Source: Mycolicibacterium rufum | GTDB taxonomy: Bacteria; Actinomycetota; Actinomycetes; Mycobacteriales; Mycobacteriaceae | Reading direction: 5' to 3' | Assembly (NCBI RefSeq): GCF_022374875.2 | Contig: NZ_CP092427.2 | Span: forward strand, 1,426,001-1,490,000 | DNA: 64,000 bases | Shown: piece after piece, positions 9,528 through 18,604 of the stretch | Layout of the letters: each line of letters starts with the position of its first letter | Numbering within the stretch: the first letter of the stretch is position 1 | Program-made: the position numbers and the translations under genes | The notes under the pieces: model-generated | The model's input: only the letters and a program-made list of their open reading frames with translations | Database searches by the model: none | Told to the model about the DNA's origin: nothing

Positions 9528-10503
9528 CATTCCTGGCTGCGATTTCCGGTTATCCACAGCCATGGCTTCTCGCGCGCTGAGGCCCCCACATCAGGCCGCA
9601 TGCTCTTCTCATGGGGGACGTCATCGTCGGTTCGCAGGCCGTGCTCGCAGGCACCATCACCCGGGCGTCGTTGCGATGGAACTATCGCGCCATTTTCCCC
9701 GACGTCTACGTTCCCAAGGATGTCGAGCCCACGCTGGCCATGCGGACGACGGGGGCATGGTTGTGGTCCCGTCGCCGCGGCGTGATCACCGGACAGGCGG
9801 CGGCCGCGCTGCACGGCACGCGCTGGATCGACGACGACGCTCCGATCGAGTTGCTATGGGCCAACAACCACAGCCCCGCGGGCATCATCACGCGTCGGGA
9901 ACAGATCGCACCCGGCGAGATCGTCTCGATCGACGGCATGCCCGTCGCCACCCCTGCCCGGGCGGGTCTTGACATCGGCCGATACCTCACCCGCAACGTG
10001 GCCGTGGCACACCTCGATGCGCTCGCTTCCACGACCGGAGTGACACCCGGGGAGATCGTCGACCTCACCTATCGCTACAAAGGCAGGCATGGAGTGCGGC
10101 GCTGCCGCGAGGCCACCGAACTGATGGACGCCGGCGCGCAGTCGCCGCAGGAAACCCGTCTACGACTTCTGCTCATCGACAGGGGTTTCCCGCCACCGCA
10201 GACGCAGATTCCGGTGACCGATAGCTATGGCAACACCTTCGCGTACCTCGACATGGGCTGGGAGCATCTCGGGATCGCCGTGGAATACGACGGAGACCAG
10301 CACCGTACGGACACCCATCAATACCGGTGGGATGCCCGGCGTCTTCGCAAGCTCGCCGACGCGAACTGGATTGTCATCCGGGTGATGGCCGGCGATCGGA
10401 ACGACGAGATCATCGCCTGGGTGAAGCAAGCGTGGGCCCGCCGCCAGAGAGAAGCCATGGCTGTAGAACGGCTCGCATAGCAGCCAGGAATGCTATTCCG
10501 CGG
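9517..10503. mobile_element. 987-bp unit bounded by 55-bp inverted repeats around a DUF559-type gene
   Basis: Left arm 9517-9571 and right arm 10449-10503 align as inverted repeats without gaps: 24 outer bp are identical (9517-9540 with 10480-10503), a 15-bp middle stretch is diverged, and 16 inner bp (9556-9571 with 10449-10464) are identical again. The unit contains a single gene (9611-10480) whose last codons lie in the right arm. The outer end CCCGCGGAATAGCATTCC resembles the ends of the hairpins at 19418 and 20273. No target-site duplication is visible and there is no recognised transposase, so mobility is inferred. Confidence 0.7.
9611..10480 (+). CDS. DUF559/Vsr-like endonuclease-domain protein with AbiEi-like N-terminus
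   Basis: A 289-aa protein of a family found in many copies in mycobacteria, often annotated as type IV toxin-antitoxin AbiEi protein or DUF559 protein. Residues 1 to about 100 look like a winged-helix region (RASLRWNYRAIFPDVYVP, GVITGQAAAALHG). The C-terminal part has the PD-(D/E)XK/Vsr-like pattern AVEYDGDQHR...RDxxRxxxL (here YRWDARRLRKLADANWIVIRV spread over about residues 236-258). Function is unproven. The gene is the only cargo of an inverted-repeat unit, and its last eleven codons lie inside the right repeat. Confidence 0.8.
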   Translation: MGDVIVGSQAVLAGTITRASLRWNYRAIFPDVYVPKDVEPTLAMRTTGAWLWSRRRGVITGQAAAALHGTRWIDDDAPIELLWANNHSPAGIITRREQIAPGEIVSIDGMPVATPARAGLDIGRYLTRNVAVAHLDALASTTGVTPGEIVDLTYRYKGRHGVRRCREATELMDAGAQSPQETRLRLLLIDRGFPPPQTQIPVTDSYGNTFAYLDMGWEHLGIAVEYDGDQHRTDTHQYRWDARRLRKLADANWIVIRVMAGDRNDEIIAWVKQAWARRQREAMAVERLA

Positions 10504-10505
10504 AA

Positions 10506-11585
10506 CTAGATGTCCGTCGAGAAGCGGATGCCGCCGTCGGGGATCGTGATGCCCGGCCACACCCGCGCCCCGCGCAGCAGTTCGCAGCGAGCGCCGATGT
10601 CCGCGCCGTCGCCGATCACGCCGTCACGGATCAGCGCCCGCGGCCCGATGTGCGCGCCGAAGCCGATGATCGACCGCTCGATCACCGCGCCCGCACCGAC
10701 TTTCACGCCGTCGAAGATCACCGCGCCGTCGAGCCGGGCGCCCCCGGCGATCTCCGCGCCACGCCCGATCACCGTGCCGCCGATCAGCAGCGCGCCCGGC
10801 GCCACCGACGCCCCGTCGTGCACCAGCTTCTCGCCGCGCTGGTGCGTCAGGGCCGGCGACGGCGCGATGCCACGCACCAGATCCGCGGAGCCGCGGACGA
10901 AGTCCTCGGGCGTGCCCATGTCGCGCCAGTAGCTGGAGTCGACGTACCCGCACACCTTGTAACCGTCGGTCAGCAGGCCGGGGAACACCTCGCGTTCCAC
11001 CGACAGCGCACGGCCCTTGGGGATCTTGTCGATCACCGACCGCTTGAAGACGTAGCAGCCGGCGTTGATCTGGTCGGTCGGCGGGTCCTGCGTCTTCTCC
11101 AGGAACGCCGTCACGCGGTCATCGGAATCGGTTGGCACACAACCGAAGGCACGGGGGTCGCCGACGCGCACCAGGTGCAAGGTGACATCCGCCTGATTGT
11201 CGGAGTGCGACGCCAGCAGGGCCCGCAGGTCGCATCCGGACAGCACGTCGCCGTTGAAGACGACCGCGGTGTCGTGCCGCAGCCGGGACGCGACGTTGGC
11301 GATGCCGCCCCCGGTGCCCAGCGGTTCGTCCTCGACGACGTAGTCGATCTGCAGCCCCAGCTTGGAGCCGTCACCGAACTCGGCTTCGAACACGTTCGCC
11401 TTATAGGACGTTCCGAGCACCACGTGTTCGATGCCCGCCTCGGCGATCCGCGACAGCAGATGGGTCAGGAACGGCAGCCCGGCCGTCGGCAGCATCGGCT
11501 TGGGCGCCGACAGCGTCAACGGTCGCAGCCGAGTTCCCATGCCGCCCACCAGGATCACGGCGTCGACGTCGGCCGGATTCACCAT
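10506..11585 (-). CDS. manB: Mannose-1-phosphate guanylyltransferase
   Basis: Makes GDP-mannose from GTP and mannose-1-phosphate. The 359-aa protein has an N-terminal nucleotidyltransferase domain starting AVILVGGMGTRLRPLT (G-G-x-G-T-R-x-R-P-L-T signature) with NGDVLSG for the metal site, and a C-terminal left-handed beta-helix of hexapeptide repeats (IGRGAEIAGG...VKVGAGAVIERSIIGFGAHIG). The ATG at 11585 overlaps the wbbL stop (ATGA). Its stop is 2 bp from the inverted-repeat unit at 9517-10503. Equivalent to Rv3264c; the name manB is also used elsewhere for phosphomannomutase. Confidence 0.93.
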   Translation of the reverse strand: MVNPADVDAVILVGGMGTRLRPLTLSAPKPMLPTAGLPFLTHLLSRIAEAGIEHVVLGTSYKANVFEAEFGDGSKLGLQIDYVVEDEPLGTGGGIANVASRLRHDTAVVFNGDVLSGCDLRALLASHSDNQADVTLHLVRVGDPRAFGCVPTDSDDRVTAFLEKTQDPPTDQINAGCYVFKRSVIDKIPKGRALSVEREVFPGLLTDGYKVCGYVDSSYWRDMGTPEDFVRGSADLVRGIAPSPALTHQRGEKLVHDGASVAPGALLIGGTVIGRGAEIAGGARLDGAVIFDGVKVGAGAVIERSIIGFGAHIGPRALIRDGVIGDGADIGARCELLRGARVWPGITIPDGGIRFSTDI

Positions 11586-12484
11586 CAGCCCTGCCCTTCC
11601 TTCCGTCGGGCTCGCAGGGAACTCCGCACGACCAGCCGTGACCGCGCCCCCAGTGCCCCCCGGAACGCCCACCGTAACGGTGCCTGCCACCGCCGCGGGT
11701 ACCGATCCGCGAGAAAAGTGTAGGTGCTCTGGTGGTGGGCGGCCAGGTTGCGAGCCGGATCGCGACCCGTGGAGTGCCCCTTGGCGTGCAACACCTCCGC
11801 CGAGGGCACATAGACGTTCTGCCAGCCGGCACGGCCGAGCCGGTCGCCGAGGTCGACGTCCTCCATGTACATGAAGTAGCGCTCGTCGAAGCCGGAGATC
11901 TCCGCGAACGCCGCGCTGCGCAGCAACAGGCACGATCCGGACAGCCAGCCCACGGCCCGTTCGCTGGGGTCTTCCCGTTCCTGGCGGTAGACGGCAGTCC
12001 ACGGGTTCGACGGCCAGATGGGGCCGACGACGGCGTGCATGCCGCCGCGGATGATCGAGGGCAGGTGCCGCGCCGACGGGTACACGGTGCCGTCGGGGTC
12101 GCGGATCAACGGTCCGAGCGCCCCGGCGCGCGGCCACCGCGAAGACGCCTCCAACATCAGGTCGATGCTGCCCGGCCCCCATTGCACGTCCGGATTGGCG
12201 ACGATGAACATGTCGGTCGCCGCGGACAGGCCGTATTCGGCGACGGCCCGGTTGATCGCCGAGCCGTAGCCCAGGTTCCCGCCGGTGCGCAGCAGCCGCG
12301 CGTTGGGATAGCGCTCGACGGCCTCCTCAACAGAGCCGTCGACCGAGCCGTTGTCGGCCATGATCACCGTCACAGGCCGCTCGGTGGCGTGCGCAAGGGT
12401 GGCGAGGAAGCGGTCCAGATGAGGCCCCGGTGAATAGGTCACCGTGACGACAAAGAGTTCGTCGCTCACGCGGGGACCATCCAT
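11585..12484 (-). CDS. wbbL: Rhamnosyltransferase WbbL of the arabinogalactan linker
   Basis: Transfers L-rhamnose from dTDP-rhamnose to decaprenyl-PP-GlcNAc, forming the linker between peptidoglycan and arabinogalactan; essential in mycobacteria. The 299-aa GT2-family enzyme shows MADNGSVDGS (nucleotide binding), IVANPDVQW (DxD-like metal region) and FDERYFMYMEDVDLGDRLG, the ED-containing acceptor/catalytic region. A GTG at 12469 (residue 6) is an alternative start. Equivalent to Rv3265c. Confidence 0.95.
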   Translation of the reverse strand: MDGPRVSDELFVVTVTYSPGPHLDRFLATLAHATERPVTVIMADNGSVDGSVEEAVERYPNARLLRTGGNLGYGSAINRAVAEYGLSAATDMFIVANPDVQWGPGSIDLMLEASSRWPRAGALGPLIRDPDGTVYPSARHLPSIIRGGMHAVVGPIWPSNPWTAVYRQEREDPSERAVGWLSGSCLLLRSAAFAEISGFDERYFMYMEDVDLGDRLGRAGWQNVYVPSAEVLHAKGHSTGRDPARNLAAHHQSTYTFLADRYPRRWQAPLRWAFRGALGARSRLVVRSSLRARRKEGQG

Positions 12485-12518
12485 CTCACGGCGTCGAGGG
12501 TATCGGGCGCGGGCCGCG

Positions 12519-14858
12519 TCACCCTACTCGGCTGAGAAGACAGCGCGCCGCCGTCGTGACGAGCAGACGGTCGTTGGTGAGCGCGGCCGCGAAGATCCGG
12601 TCGTCGTCGCCTCGCCGGCCGTGTTCCTCACGGGCGATCAGCGCGGTGGCCGTGTCCGGCCCGAGGATCAGGACGATCCACTCGGCGGCCAGGGGGTCCT
12701 GCGGGTCGAGGGGCACGCTGCGCAGGGTGCCGAGATCGGCGGGCAGCCCCTCACCGAACACGGCCACCAGCGGTGACACCGCGCTGAGGCGCTGGTAGCT
12801 CCGCCGGGTGCGCGGGGTGAAGCGCTCGACGCGTTGCAGGGCGACCAGGACGATGGGCGGGTTGGCGGAGGCGAGGGCCAGGCTCTCGATGTAGCGGGAC
12901 AGCGCGACGAGGGTGTCCTGGCGTTCCCGGCGCACGGCGACGCTGTCCGCGACGACGTCGAACGGTGTCCCCGGACCCACCGGGGGCAGATGTGCCATCG
13001 GCTCGGGCGCCCACCGGGTGGTCGTCGCCTGCCCCTGCAGGGGTGCCGGACGGCCGAACCGGTAGCCCTGGCCCAGCGCCGCGCCGATCGCTCGGGCACG
13101 CTCGAGCTGCGCGGTGGTCTCGATGCCTTCCACCAGGATCGTCGCCCCGGTCCGTCGACGGTGAGCGAGCACCGCGGCCAGGGTGCGCACCCCCTCGTTG
13201 TCGGCGCCCTGCTGGATCACGCCGGGCTCCAGCTTGATCACCTCGGGACACACGACGTCCAGGACCGCCAACGAATCGGGTTGCGCGCCAACATCGTCCA
13301 AAGCGATGACACAGCCCTGCGCACGCAACGCGTCCACTTTGCGCAACAGCGCGCCGGGGTGTTCGAGCAGCCGGCGCTCGGTGAGCTCGAAGACCAGCCG
13401 CCGGCCGTCGACGGAAGCGATGTTGCCGGCCGACGGTTCGGTGTTGATGAACAGCCAGCTGTCGCGGCCCACCCCCGCGCCGAGCGCGCACTTCAGCGCC
13501 GATTCGATGCACCGGCCCTCCAATTCCTCGGTGCGTCCGGTCGTTTCGGCCCACGCGAAGACGTCGGTGGGGTGCGGGTCGTCGAGTTGGGGCCAGCGTG
13601 TGAGCACTTCGAAGCCGATCACGGTCTCGTCGCTCAACGACACGATGGGCTGGAACACCGACGTCAGTCCGATGCCGTCGACGGCCGCGTCAAGTCGGCG
13701 CGCGGTGTCGTCGACGGGTGCGTCGGCGATCTGCTGGGTGGACCGCGGCTGCCACCCGCCGAAGGAGTCATCAGCGTCCAACGGTTCCGTCGGGCAGTGC
13801 TGAACCTGGTTGCCACCGCGGCGTTTTGCCGCATACATCGCGCTGTCGGCGCGGATCAGCAGGGCGTCGACGGCCCCTCCTCCCGCGTCGAGCCCGATGG
13901 TCCGCAGCGCCATCCCGGACCACCCGATGCTGGCGGTGAACGGCACCGACGACGGGACCTCCGCCAGCCGGCGACACAGCTGCTCGGCGAGCTCCGCCGC
14001 GTCGTCGTCGCTGAGGATGTCGGCGACGGCGAATTCCTCACCGCCCCAGCGAGCGATGACCGCGCTCGTCGCCGCCTGATCGCGCAGGGTCTCGGCGATG
14101 GCGATCAGTGCCCGGTCGCCGGCGGCATGCCCGGCGGTGTCGTTGAGGCGCTTGAAATCGTCGATGTCGATCATCACGACGACCAGTTGGGCGTCGGGGC
14201 CGGCCGGCGTCCTGGAGAGGCCGGCTGCTTCGCGCAGGAACGCACGACGGTGGTAGAGCCCGGTCAGCGCATCACATTCGGCATCTCGCAAGTCACTGCG
14301 GACGGTGTTCGCGATCGCGCCGACGGCCAGGGGCAATCCGATGTTCAGCACGCAGATCATCGCCACGGCGCCGACCGCGAGCGCGGGATCTCCGGTGTCG
14401 TGGGCGAGCTGGATGCCGAGCGCGCCGGTGGTGGCCGTCGCGATCAGGATGGCGGCGGCCACGGTGCGCATCGAGTACGCCAGCGCCCCGAAGCTGTTGA
14501 GGACCGCGATCAGGAAGCACCCCGCCAGACCGATCAGCGCGTCGGATTGGCTGAGACTTCCGACGGCGACGGCCGAGGCGCCGACGATGCCGACCAGTTC
14601 GCCTTGTTGCCGCGTCGCCGACAGCGCGCCCAGGATCAGGCAGCACGCCGCCGCGGACGCGGACAGCACGGTGGCGAGCATCCCGTCCGGCCCGCGCGGG
14701 CTGGACAAGGCAGCGAGGAGGGCGGTGCAGGCCAGAACCAGAACCCCCGCGATCACATATCGCGCGAGATGATGCCGACGCCCCAGCGTCGTCGCCGATG
14801 TCAGCCCGGCACCGCCGCCGGTCACACGATTTGCGCCGCCACCTACGGAGCTAAGCAC
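12519..14858 (-). CDS. Membrane GGDEF-EAL protein with C-terminal DICT-like sensory region
   Basis: A 779-aa membrane protein predicted to make and/or degrade c-di-GMP. About residues 30-185 form several membrane helices; the GGDEF domain follows with DCDALTGLYHRRAFL and an intact active loop RWGGEEF; no RxxD inhibitory site lies five residues before it. The EAL domain has FEVLTRW for EAL, then DDVGAQ, IKLEPG and VEGIETTAQL, and ends GQGYRFGRP, so most catalytic positions remain. The last about 140 residues resemble the DICT domain found with such proteins. GTG start at 14858. It sits between wbbL and rmlD, which are adjacent in M. tuberculosis. Confidence 0.88.
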   Translation of the reverse strand: MLSSVGGGANRVTGGGAGLTSATTLGRRHHLARYVIAGVLVLACTALLAALSSPRGPDGMLATVLSASAAACCLILGALSATRQQGELVGIVGASAVAVGSLSQSDALIGLAGCFLIAVLNSFGALAYSMRTVAAAILIATATTGALGIQLAHDTGDPALAVGAVAMICVLNIGLPLAVGAIANTVRSDLRDAECDALTGLYHRRAFLREAAGLSRTPAGPDAQLVVVMIDIDDFKRLNDTAGHAAGDRALIAIAETLRDQAATSAVIARWGGEEFAVADILSDDDAAELAEQLCRRLAEVPSSVPFTASIGWSGMALRTIGLDAGGGAVDALLIRADSAMYAAKRRGGNQVQHCPTEPLDADDSFGGWQPRSTQQIADAPVDDTARRLDAAVDGIGLTSVFQPIVSLSDETVIGFEVLTRWPQLDDPHPTDVFAWAETTGRTEELEGRCIESALKCALGAGVGRDSWLFINTEPSAGNIASVDGRRLVFELTERRLLEHPGALLRKVDALRAQGCVIALDDVGAQPDSLAVLDVVCPEVIKLEPGVIQQGADNEGVRTLAAVLAHRRRTGATILVEGIETTAQLERARAIGAALGQGYRFGRPAPLQGQATTTRWAPEPMAHLPPVGPGTPFDVVADSVAVRRERQDTLVALSRYIESLALASANPPIVLVALQRVERFTPRTRRSYQRLSAVSPLVAVFGEGLPADLGTLRSVPLDPQDPLAAEWIVLILGPDTATALIAREEHGRRGDDDRIFAAALTNDRLLVTTAARCLLSRVG

Positions 14859-14903
14859 CGATAAGGCGAACTTATCGCCGACTGCTGAAAGAGAGACCGT
14901 CCG

Positions 14904-15749
14904 TCAGAAATGTCGCAGCGCGTCGGCCAGGGCCTCGCGCCATCCGCGCAGCGGGGTGAGGCCCGCGCGCGCCGATCCCGCCGCCGACAGCGCCGAGTAC
15001 GACGGGCGCGGCGCGGGACGGGGATGACGGTCGCTGCTCACGGGCCGGACGCGTGACGGGTCGGCGCCCAGCAGCGCAAAAACGGCCTGTGCCTGCTCGA
15101 ACCGGCTCACCGCGCCGTCGTTGGCGGCGTGCAGCACGGGTCCGCGGACGCCGCCGTCGGCGATCTGCAGCAGCGCCCCGCACAGGTCCCCCACGTAGGT
15201 CGGCGAGCCGATCTGGTCGGCGACAACCTCGACGGTGTCCGTTCCGGCCGCCGCGCGCCGCATGACGGCGGCGAAGTCGGTGCCGTCGGCGCCCTCGTAG
15301 ATCCATGCCGTCCGCACCACCAAGGCCGACGGCAGCGCGGCCAGGACGGCCTGCTCACCGAGCAGTTTGGTGCGTCCGTACACCGACAGCGGACCGGTCT
15401 CGTCGTCGATGTCGTAGGGGCGCCGCTGCCCGGACGCGCCGAACACGTAGTCGGTGGAGAGGTGGATCAGCGACGCGCCGGCGCGCGCACACGCCTGCGC
15501 GACGTTGCCGGCACCGGTGGCGTTGACCGCGTGTGCGCGTTCGGGCTCGGCTTCGGCCTGGTCGACCTGGGTGAACGCCGCGCAGTTGACGACGACGTCG
15601 CCCGGTGAGACGAAGTAGTCGCCCGGGCCGGTGATGTCCCACTGGGCCGAGGAGTAGGCCCGCACGTCGCGACCCTGGGACGCGGCCTGAGCTGCGAGAA
15701 CGCGTCCGACCATGCCGCCTGCGCCTGTGATCACGATCCGGTCAGCCAT
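14904..15749 (-). CDS. rmlD: dTDP-4-dehydrorhamnose reductase
   Basis: The last step of dTDP-L-rhamnose synthesis; supplies WbbL. The 281-aa SDR-type enzyme has the N-terminal Rossmann motif VITGAGGMVGRVL, the STDYVFGA segment and the catalytic YGRTKLLGE (YxxxK). The ATG at 15749 gives MADRIVITGAGG; an upstream ATG at 15767 would add only six residues. rmlB is not in this window, and the RmlA/RmlC genes at 62.6-64 kb are probably a separate set. Equivalent to Rv3266c. Confidence 0.94.
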   Translation of the reverse strand: MADRIVITGAGGMVGRVLAAQAASQGRDVRAYSSAQWDITGPGDYFVSPGDVVVNCAAFTQVDQAEAEPERAHAVNATGAGNVAQACARAGASLIHLSTDYVFGASGQRRPYDIDDETGPLSVYGRTKLLGEQAVLAALPSALVVRTAWIYEGADGTDFAAVMRRAAAGTDTVEVVADQIGSPTYVGDLCGALLQIADGGVRGPVLHAANDGAVSRFEQAQAVFALLGADPSRVRPVSSDRHPRPAPRPSYSALSAAGSARAGLTPLRGWREALADALRHF

Positions 15750-15817
15750 AGGTAGGGAGTGTGGCACGCCGAGGCCGGCTCCCCCTTCTGCCGTCCACCC
15801 GCCAGTAGCCTGGGCGA

Positions 15818-17287
15818 ATGCCTGCAGCTCAGCTGACCCGTGTCGTCTCCGTGGTCGTGGCGCTGGCCATCGTGGTCAGCACCGGGGTCGCGTGGGGCAA
15901 GATCCGGTCATTCGAGTCGGGTATCAATCACGTCAGCCCGATCGCGCTGGGCGAGGGCGGCGAGGACGGCGCGATCGACATCCTGCTGGTCGGCATGGAC
16001 AGCCGCACCGACGCGCACGGCAATCCGCTCAGCCAGGAGGAGCTCGCGACGCTGCGCGCCGGCGACGACGTCTCCACCAACACCGACACGATCATCCTGG
16101 TGCGCATCCCGAACAACGGGCGCTCGGCCACGGCGATCTCGATCCCCCGCGACTCCTACGTGGAGGCCCCGGGCATCGGGAAGATGAAGATCAACGGTGT
16201 CTACGGCTCGGTGCACCTGGAGAAGATGAAGCAACTCGTCGAGCAGGAGGGCGAGGATCCCGCGGTCGCGGAGAAGGAAGCCACCGAGGCGGGCCGCGAG
16301 GAGCTGATCAAGACGGTCGCCAACCTCACCGGCGTCACTGTCGACCACTACGCCGAGATCGGGCTGCTGGGCTTCGCGCTCATCACCGACGCCCTGGGCG
16401 GCGTCAACGTCTGCCTCAAAGACGCTGTCTACGAACCGCTTTCGGGTGCCGACTTCCCGGCCGGCTGGCAAAAGCTGGACGGCCCACAGGCACTGAGCTT
16501 CGTGCGGCAGCGCCACGACCTGCCGCGCGGCGACCTCGATCGCGTCACCCGTCAGCAGGCGTTCATGGCGTCGCTGGCCCACGAGGTCATCTCCAGCAAG
16601 ACGCTGTCGAGCCCGGCCACGCTGAACCGGCTCGAGGACGCCGTGCAGCGTTCGGTGGTGCTCTCCGACGGCTGGAACATCATGGACTTCGCCGATCAGC
16701 TGACCAAGCTCTCGGGCGGCAACGTCGCGTTCGCCACCATCCCGATCGTCGAGGAGGCCGGCTGGAGCGACGACGGCATGCAGTCGGTGGTGCGGGTCAA
16801 CCCCAGCGAGGTCAAGGACTGGGTGAGCAGCCTGCTGCACGACCAGGACGAGGGCAAGACCGAGGAACTGGCCTACAGCAATGACCAGACCACGGCCGAC
16901 GTCATCAACGACAGCGACGTCAACGGTCTGGCCGCCGCGGTGTCGCAGGTGCTGACGAGCAAGGGCTTCGCGGCGGGCAACACCGGCAACAACGAGGGCG
17001 CCAAGGTCGCCAACAGCCAGGTGCAGGCCGCCAAGAGCGACGACATGGGCGCCCAGGCGGTGGCCAAGGAGCTCGGCGGGCTGCCGGTCGTCGAGGACGC
17101 ATCGGTGCCGCCGGGCACCGTGCGGGTGATGCTGGCGGCCGACTACACGGGGCCGGGGTCGGGCCTGGACGGCACGGACGTTGCGCTGTCGGCGCCGGTC
17201 ACCAATGCGTCCGGGGGCGGCGAGGCCCTGCCGACGGCGTCGCCGATCATCACGGCCGGGTCCGACGACCCGCAGTGCGTCAACTGA
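15818..17287 (+). CDS. lcp1: LytR-CpsA-Psr family ligase, arabinogalactan to peptidoglycan
   Basis: Attaches arabinogalactan to peptidoglycan outside the membrane (established for Lcp1, Rv3267). The 489-aa protein has one N-terminal membrane anchor (residues about 8-26), an LCP domain with ILLVGMDSR, NTDTIILVRI, SIPRDSYV and the Arg-rich SFVRQRHDLPRGDLDRVTRQQ, and a C-terminal LytR_C-like domain (about residues 355-460) ending with a Cys near the C-terminus. Its stop overlaps the next start (TGATG). It is divergent from rmlD. Confidence 0.94.
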   Translation: MPAAQLTRVVSVVVALAIVVSTGVAWGKIRSFESGINHVSPIALGEGGEDGAIDILLVGMDSRTDAHGNPLSQEELATLRAGDDVSTNTDTIILVRIPNNGRSATAISIPRDSYVEAPGIGKMKINGVYGSVHLEKMKQLVEQEGEDPAVAEKEATEAGREELIKTVANLTGVTVDHYAEIGLLGFALITDALGGVNVCLKDAVYEPLSGADFPAGWQKLDGPQALSFVRQRHDLPRGDLDRVTRQQAFMASLAHEVISSKTLSSPATLNRLEDAVQRSVVLSDGWNIMDFADQLTKLSGGNVAFATIPIVEEAGWSDDGMQSVVRVNPSEVKDWVSSLLHDQDEGKTEELAYSNDQTTADVINDSDVNGLAAAVSQVLTSKGFAAGNTGNNEGAKVANSQVQAAKSDDMGAQAVAKELGGLPVVEDASVPPGTVRVMLAADYTGPGSGLDGTDVALSAPVTNASGGGEALPTASPIITAGSDDPQCVN

Positions 17288-17994
17288 TGACCAACCTCGG
17301 TTCGGCGATCCTCGACCCGCTGATGGCCCGCAACCCGGCGGGCCCGCGCATCACCTTCTACGACGACGCGACCGGTGAGCGCATCGAGTGTTCGACGGTG
17401 ACGCTGGCGAACTGGGCCGCGAAAACTGCGAACTTGCTGCGTGACGAACTGGGTGTCTCCCCCGGCACCCGGGTCGCAGTGCTGTTGCCCGCGCATTGGC
17501 AGACGGCGGCGGTGCTGCTGGGCATCTGGTGGATCGGCGCCGAGGCGGTGCTGGACGGCGGGGATGCCGAGGTGGCGCTGTGCAGCGAGGACCGTCTCGA
17601 TGAGGCCGACGCCGCCGTAGGCGGGGGTGAGGTGGCGGTGCTGTCGCTGGACCCGTTCGGCAAGCCGGCGGCCAATCTGCCTGTGGGAGTGATGGATTAC
17701 GCGACGGCGGTGCGGGTGCACGGGGACCAGATCGTGCCGGAGCGGCAGCCGGGACCCGCGCTGAACGGTAGGTCAGCGGACGACGTACTGGCCGCGGCGC
17801 GGTCGATCGCCGAGCAGCAGGGGCTGACGGCCGACGACCGCGTGCTGTCGTCGGCGCCGTGGGACACCGCCGACGCCGTGATCGCGCATCTGGTGGCGCC
17901 CTATGTGGCCGGCGCGTCGCTGGTCTATATCGCGAACGCGGATTCCGCTTTGCTGGAGCGCCGGCGCGAGACGGAGAAGACAACTCGCGGCTGA
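17287..17994 (+). CDS. Rv3268-like protein related to the N-terminal part of AMP-binding enzymes
   Basis: A 235-aa protein of an actinobacterial family (TIGR03089 type). The N-terminal half resembles the start of acyl-CoA synthetases (LANWAAKTANLLRDELGVSPGTRVAVLLP) but there is no adenylate-forming core motif, so it is not a complete ligase. The ATG at 17287 overlaps the lcp1 stop, so the two are co-translated. Function unknown; conserved linkage to lcp1 suggests a cell-envelope role (inference). Confidence 0.82.
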   Translation: MTNLGSAILDPLMARNPAGPRITFYDDATGERIECSTVTLANWAAKTANLLRDELGVSPGTRVAVLLPAHWQTAAVLLGIWWIGAEAVLDGGDAEVALCSEDRLDEADAAVGGGEVAVLSLDPFGKPAANLPVGVMDYATAVRVHGDQIVPERQPGPALNGRSADDVLAAARSIAEQQGLTADDRVLSSAPWDTADAVIAHLVAPYVAGASLVYIANADSALLERRRETEKTTRG

Positions 17995-18234
17995 GGCCGA
18001 GATCAATTTGTGACGTCAACCTGCCGTTGTGGCGAACTGTTAGCGGCTCTGCGCTATATTCAGAAACAGGTCGACATAATTGACACGATCGTAACCGTGA
18101 CCTTATCGTTTGCATAACCACAAGCTGTTCACAGCTTCGTCGGGGAGACTTCGAACCGGCGGGTAGCGACAGTTTTGGCAAAGACGGTCTTTGATTTCGC
18201 ACGAATCGGGGATCGTCGGCAAGGAGAGGCGCCG

Positions 18235-18561
18235 ATGGAGTCGACCATTTCCGCACTCGCGGTCCTCGTTGCGCTGTCGGCATGGCACCTGCGCAACCGT
18301 CGGCATCCCGGCTGGCTGGCCAGCTCCGATGGCCGTTTCTTCGTCTTCTGCGGCTACGCCTTGGTGGCGATCGCGGCCTACTGGTTGCAGACCGCGCCCA
18401 CCGCGACCACGTGGGAGTGGGCGTTCGGGAACCTGTGGGCGCTGGCCGCGATGGTGGCGTTCGTTCTCGGCTTCGGCCACCTCAACCGGGTCACCGCCGA
18501 GCATGCCTGGGCCGCCCAGCGGGTCGAGTCGCTCGAGCACTCCGACGCCGCGGCGAATTAG
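18235..18561 (+). CDS. Small membrane protein, unknown function
   Basis: A 108-aa protein with about three hydrophobic segments (TISALAVLVALSAW; RFFVFCGYALVAIAAYWL; LWALAAMVAFVLGFGHL). The ATG at 18235 is preceded by GGAGAGG at good spacing, which excludes the start 60 bp upstream. The 240 bp before it (17995-18234) contain no gene and are AT-rich, consistent with a promoter. No family recognised. Confidence 0.7.
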   Translation: MESTISALAVLVALSAWHLRNRRHPGWLASSDGRFFVFCGYALVAIAAYWLQTAPTATTWEWAFGNLWALAAMVAFVLGFGHLNRVTAEHAWAAQRVESLEHSDAAAN

Positions 18562-18604
18562 TCCGGTACACCCAGCGAAACGCCGCGTCGATTAATGTCG
18601 ACGC

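Noticed and set aside
12834..14864. 676-codon plus-strand frame opposite the GGDEF-EAL gene
   Set aside because: Long antisense frames are usual in GC-rich genomes; the minus strand carries clear GGDEF and EAL motifs.
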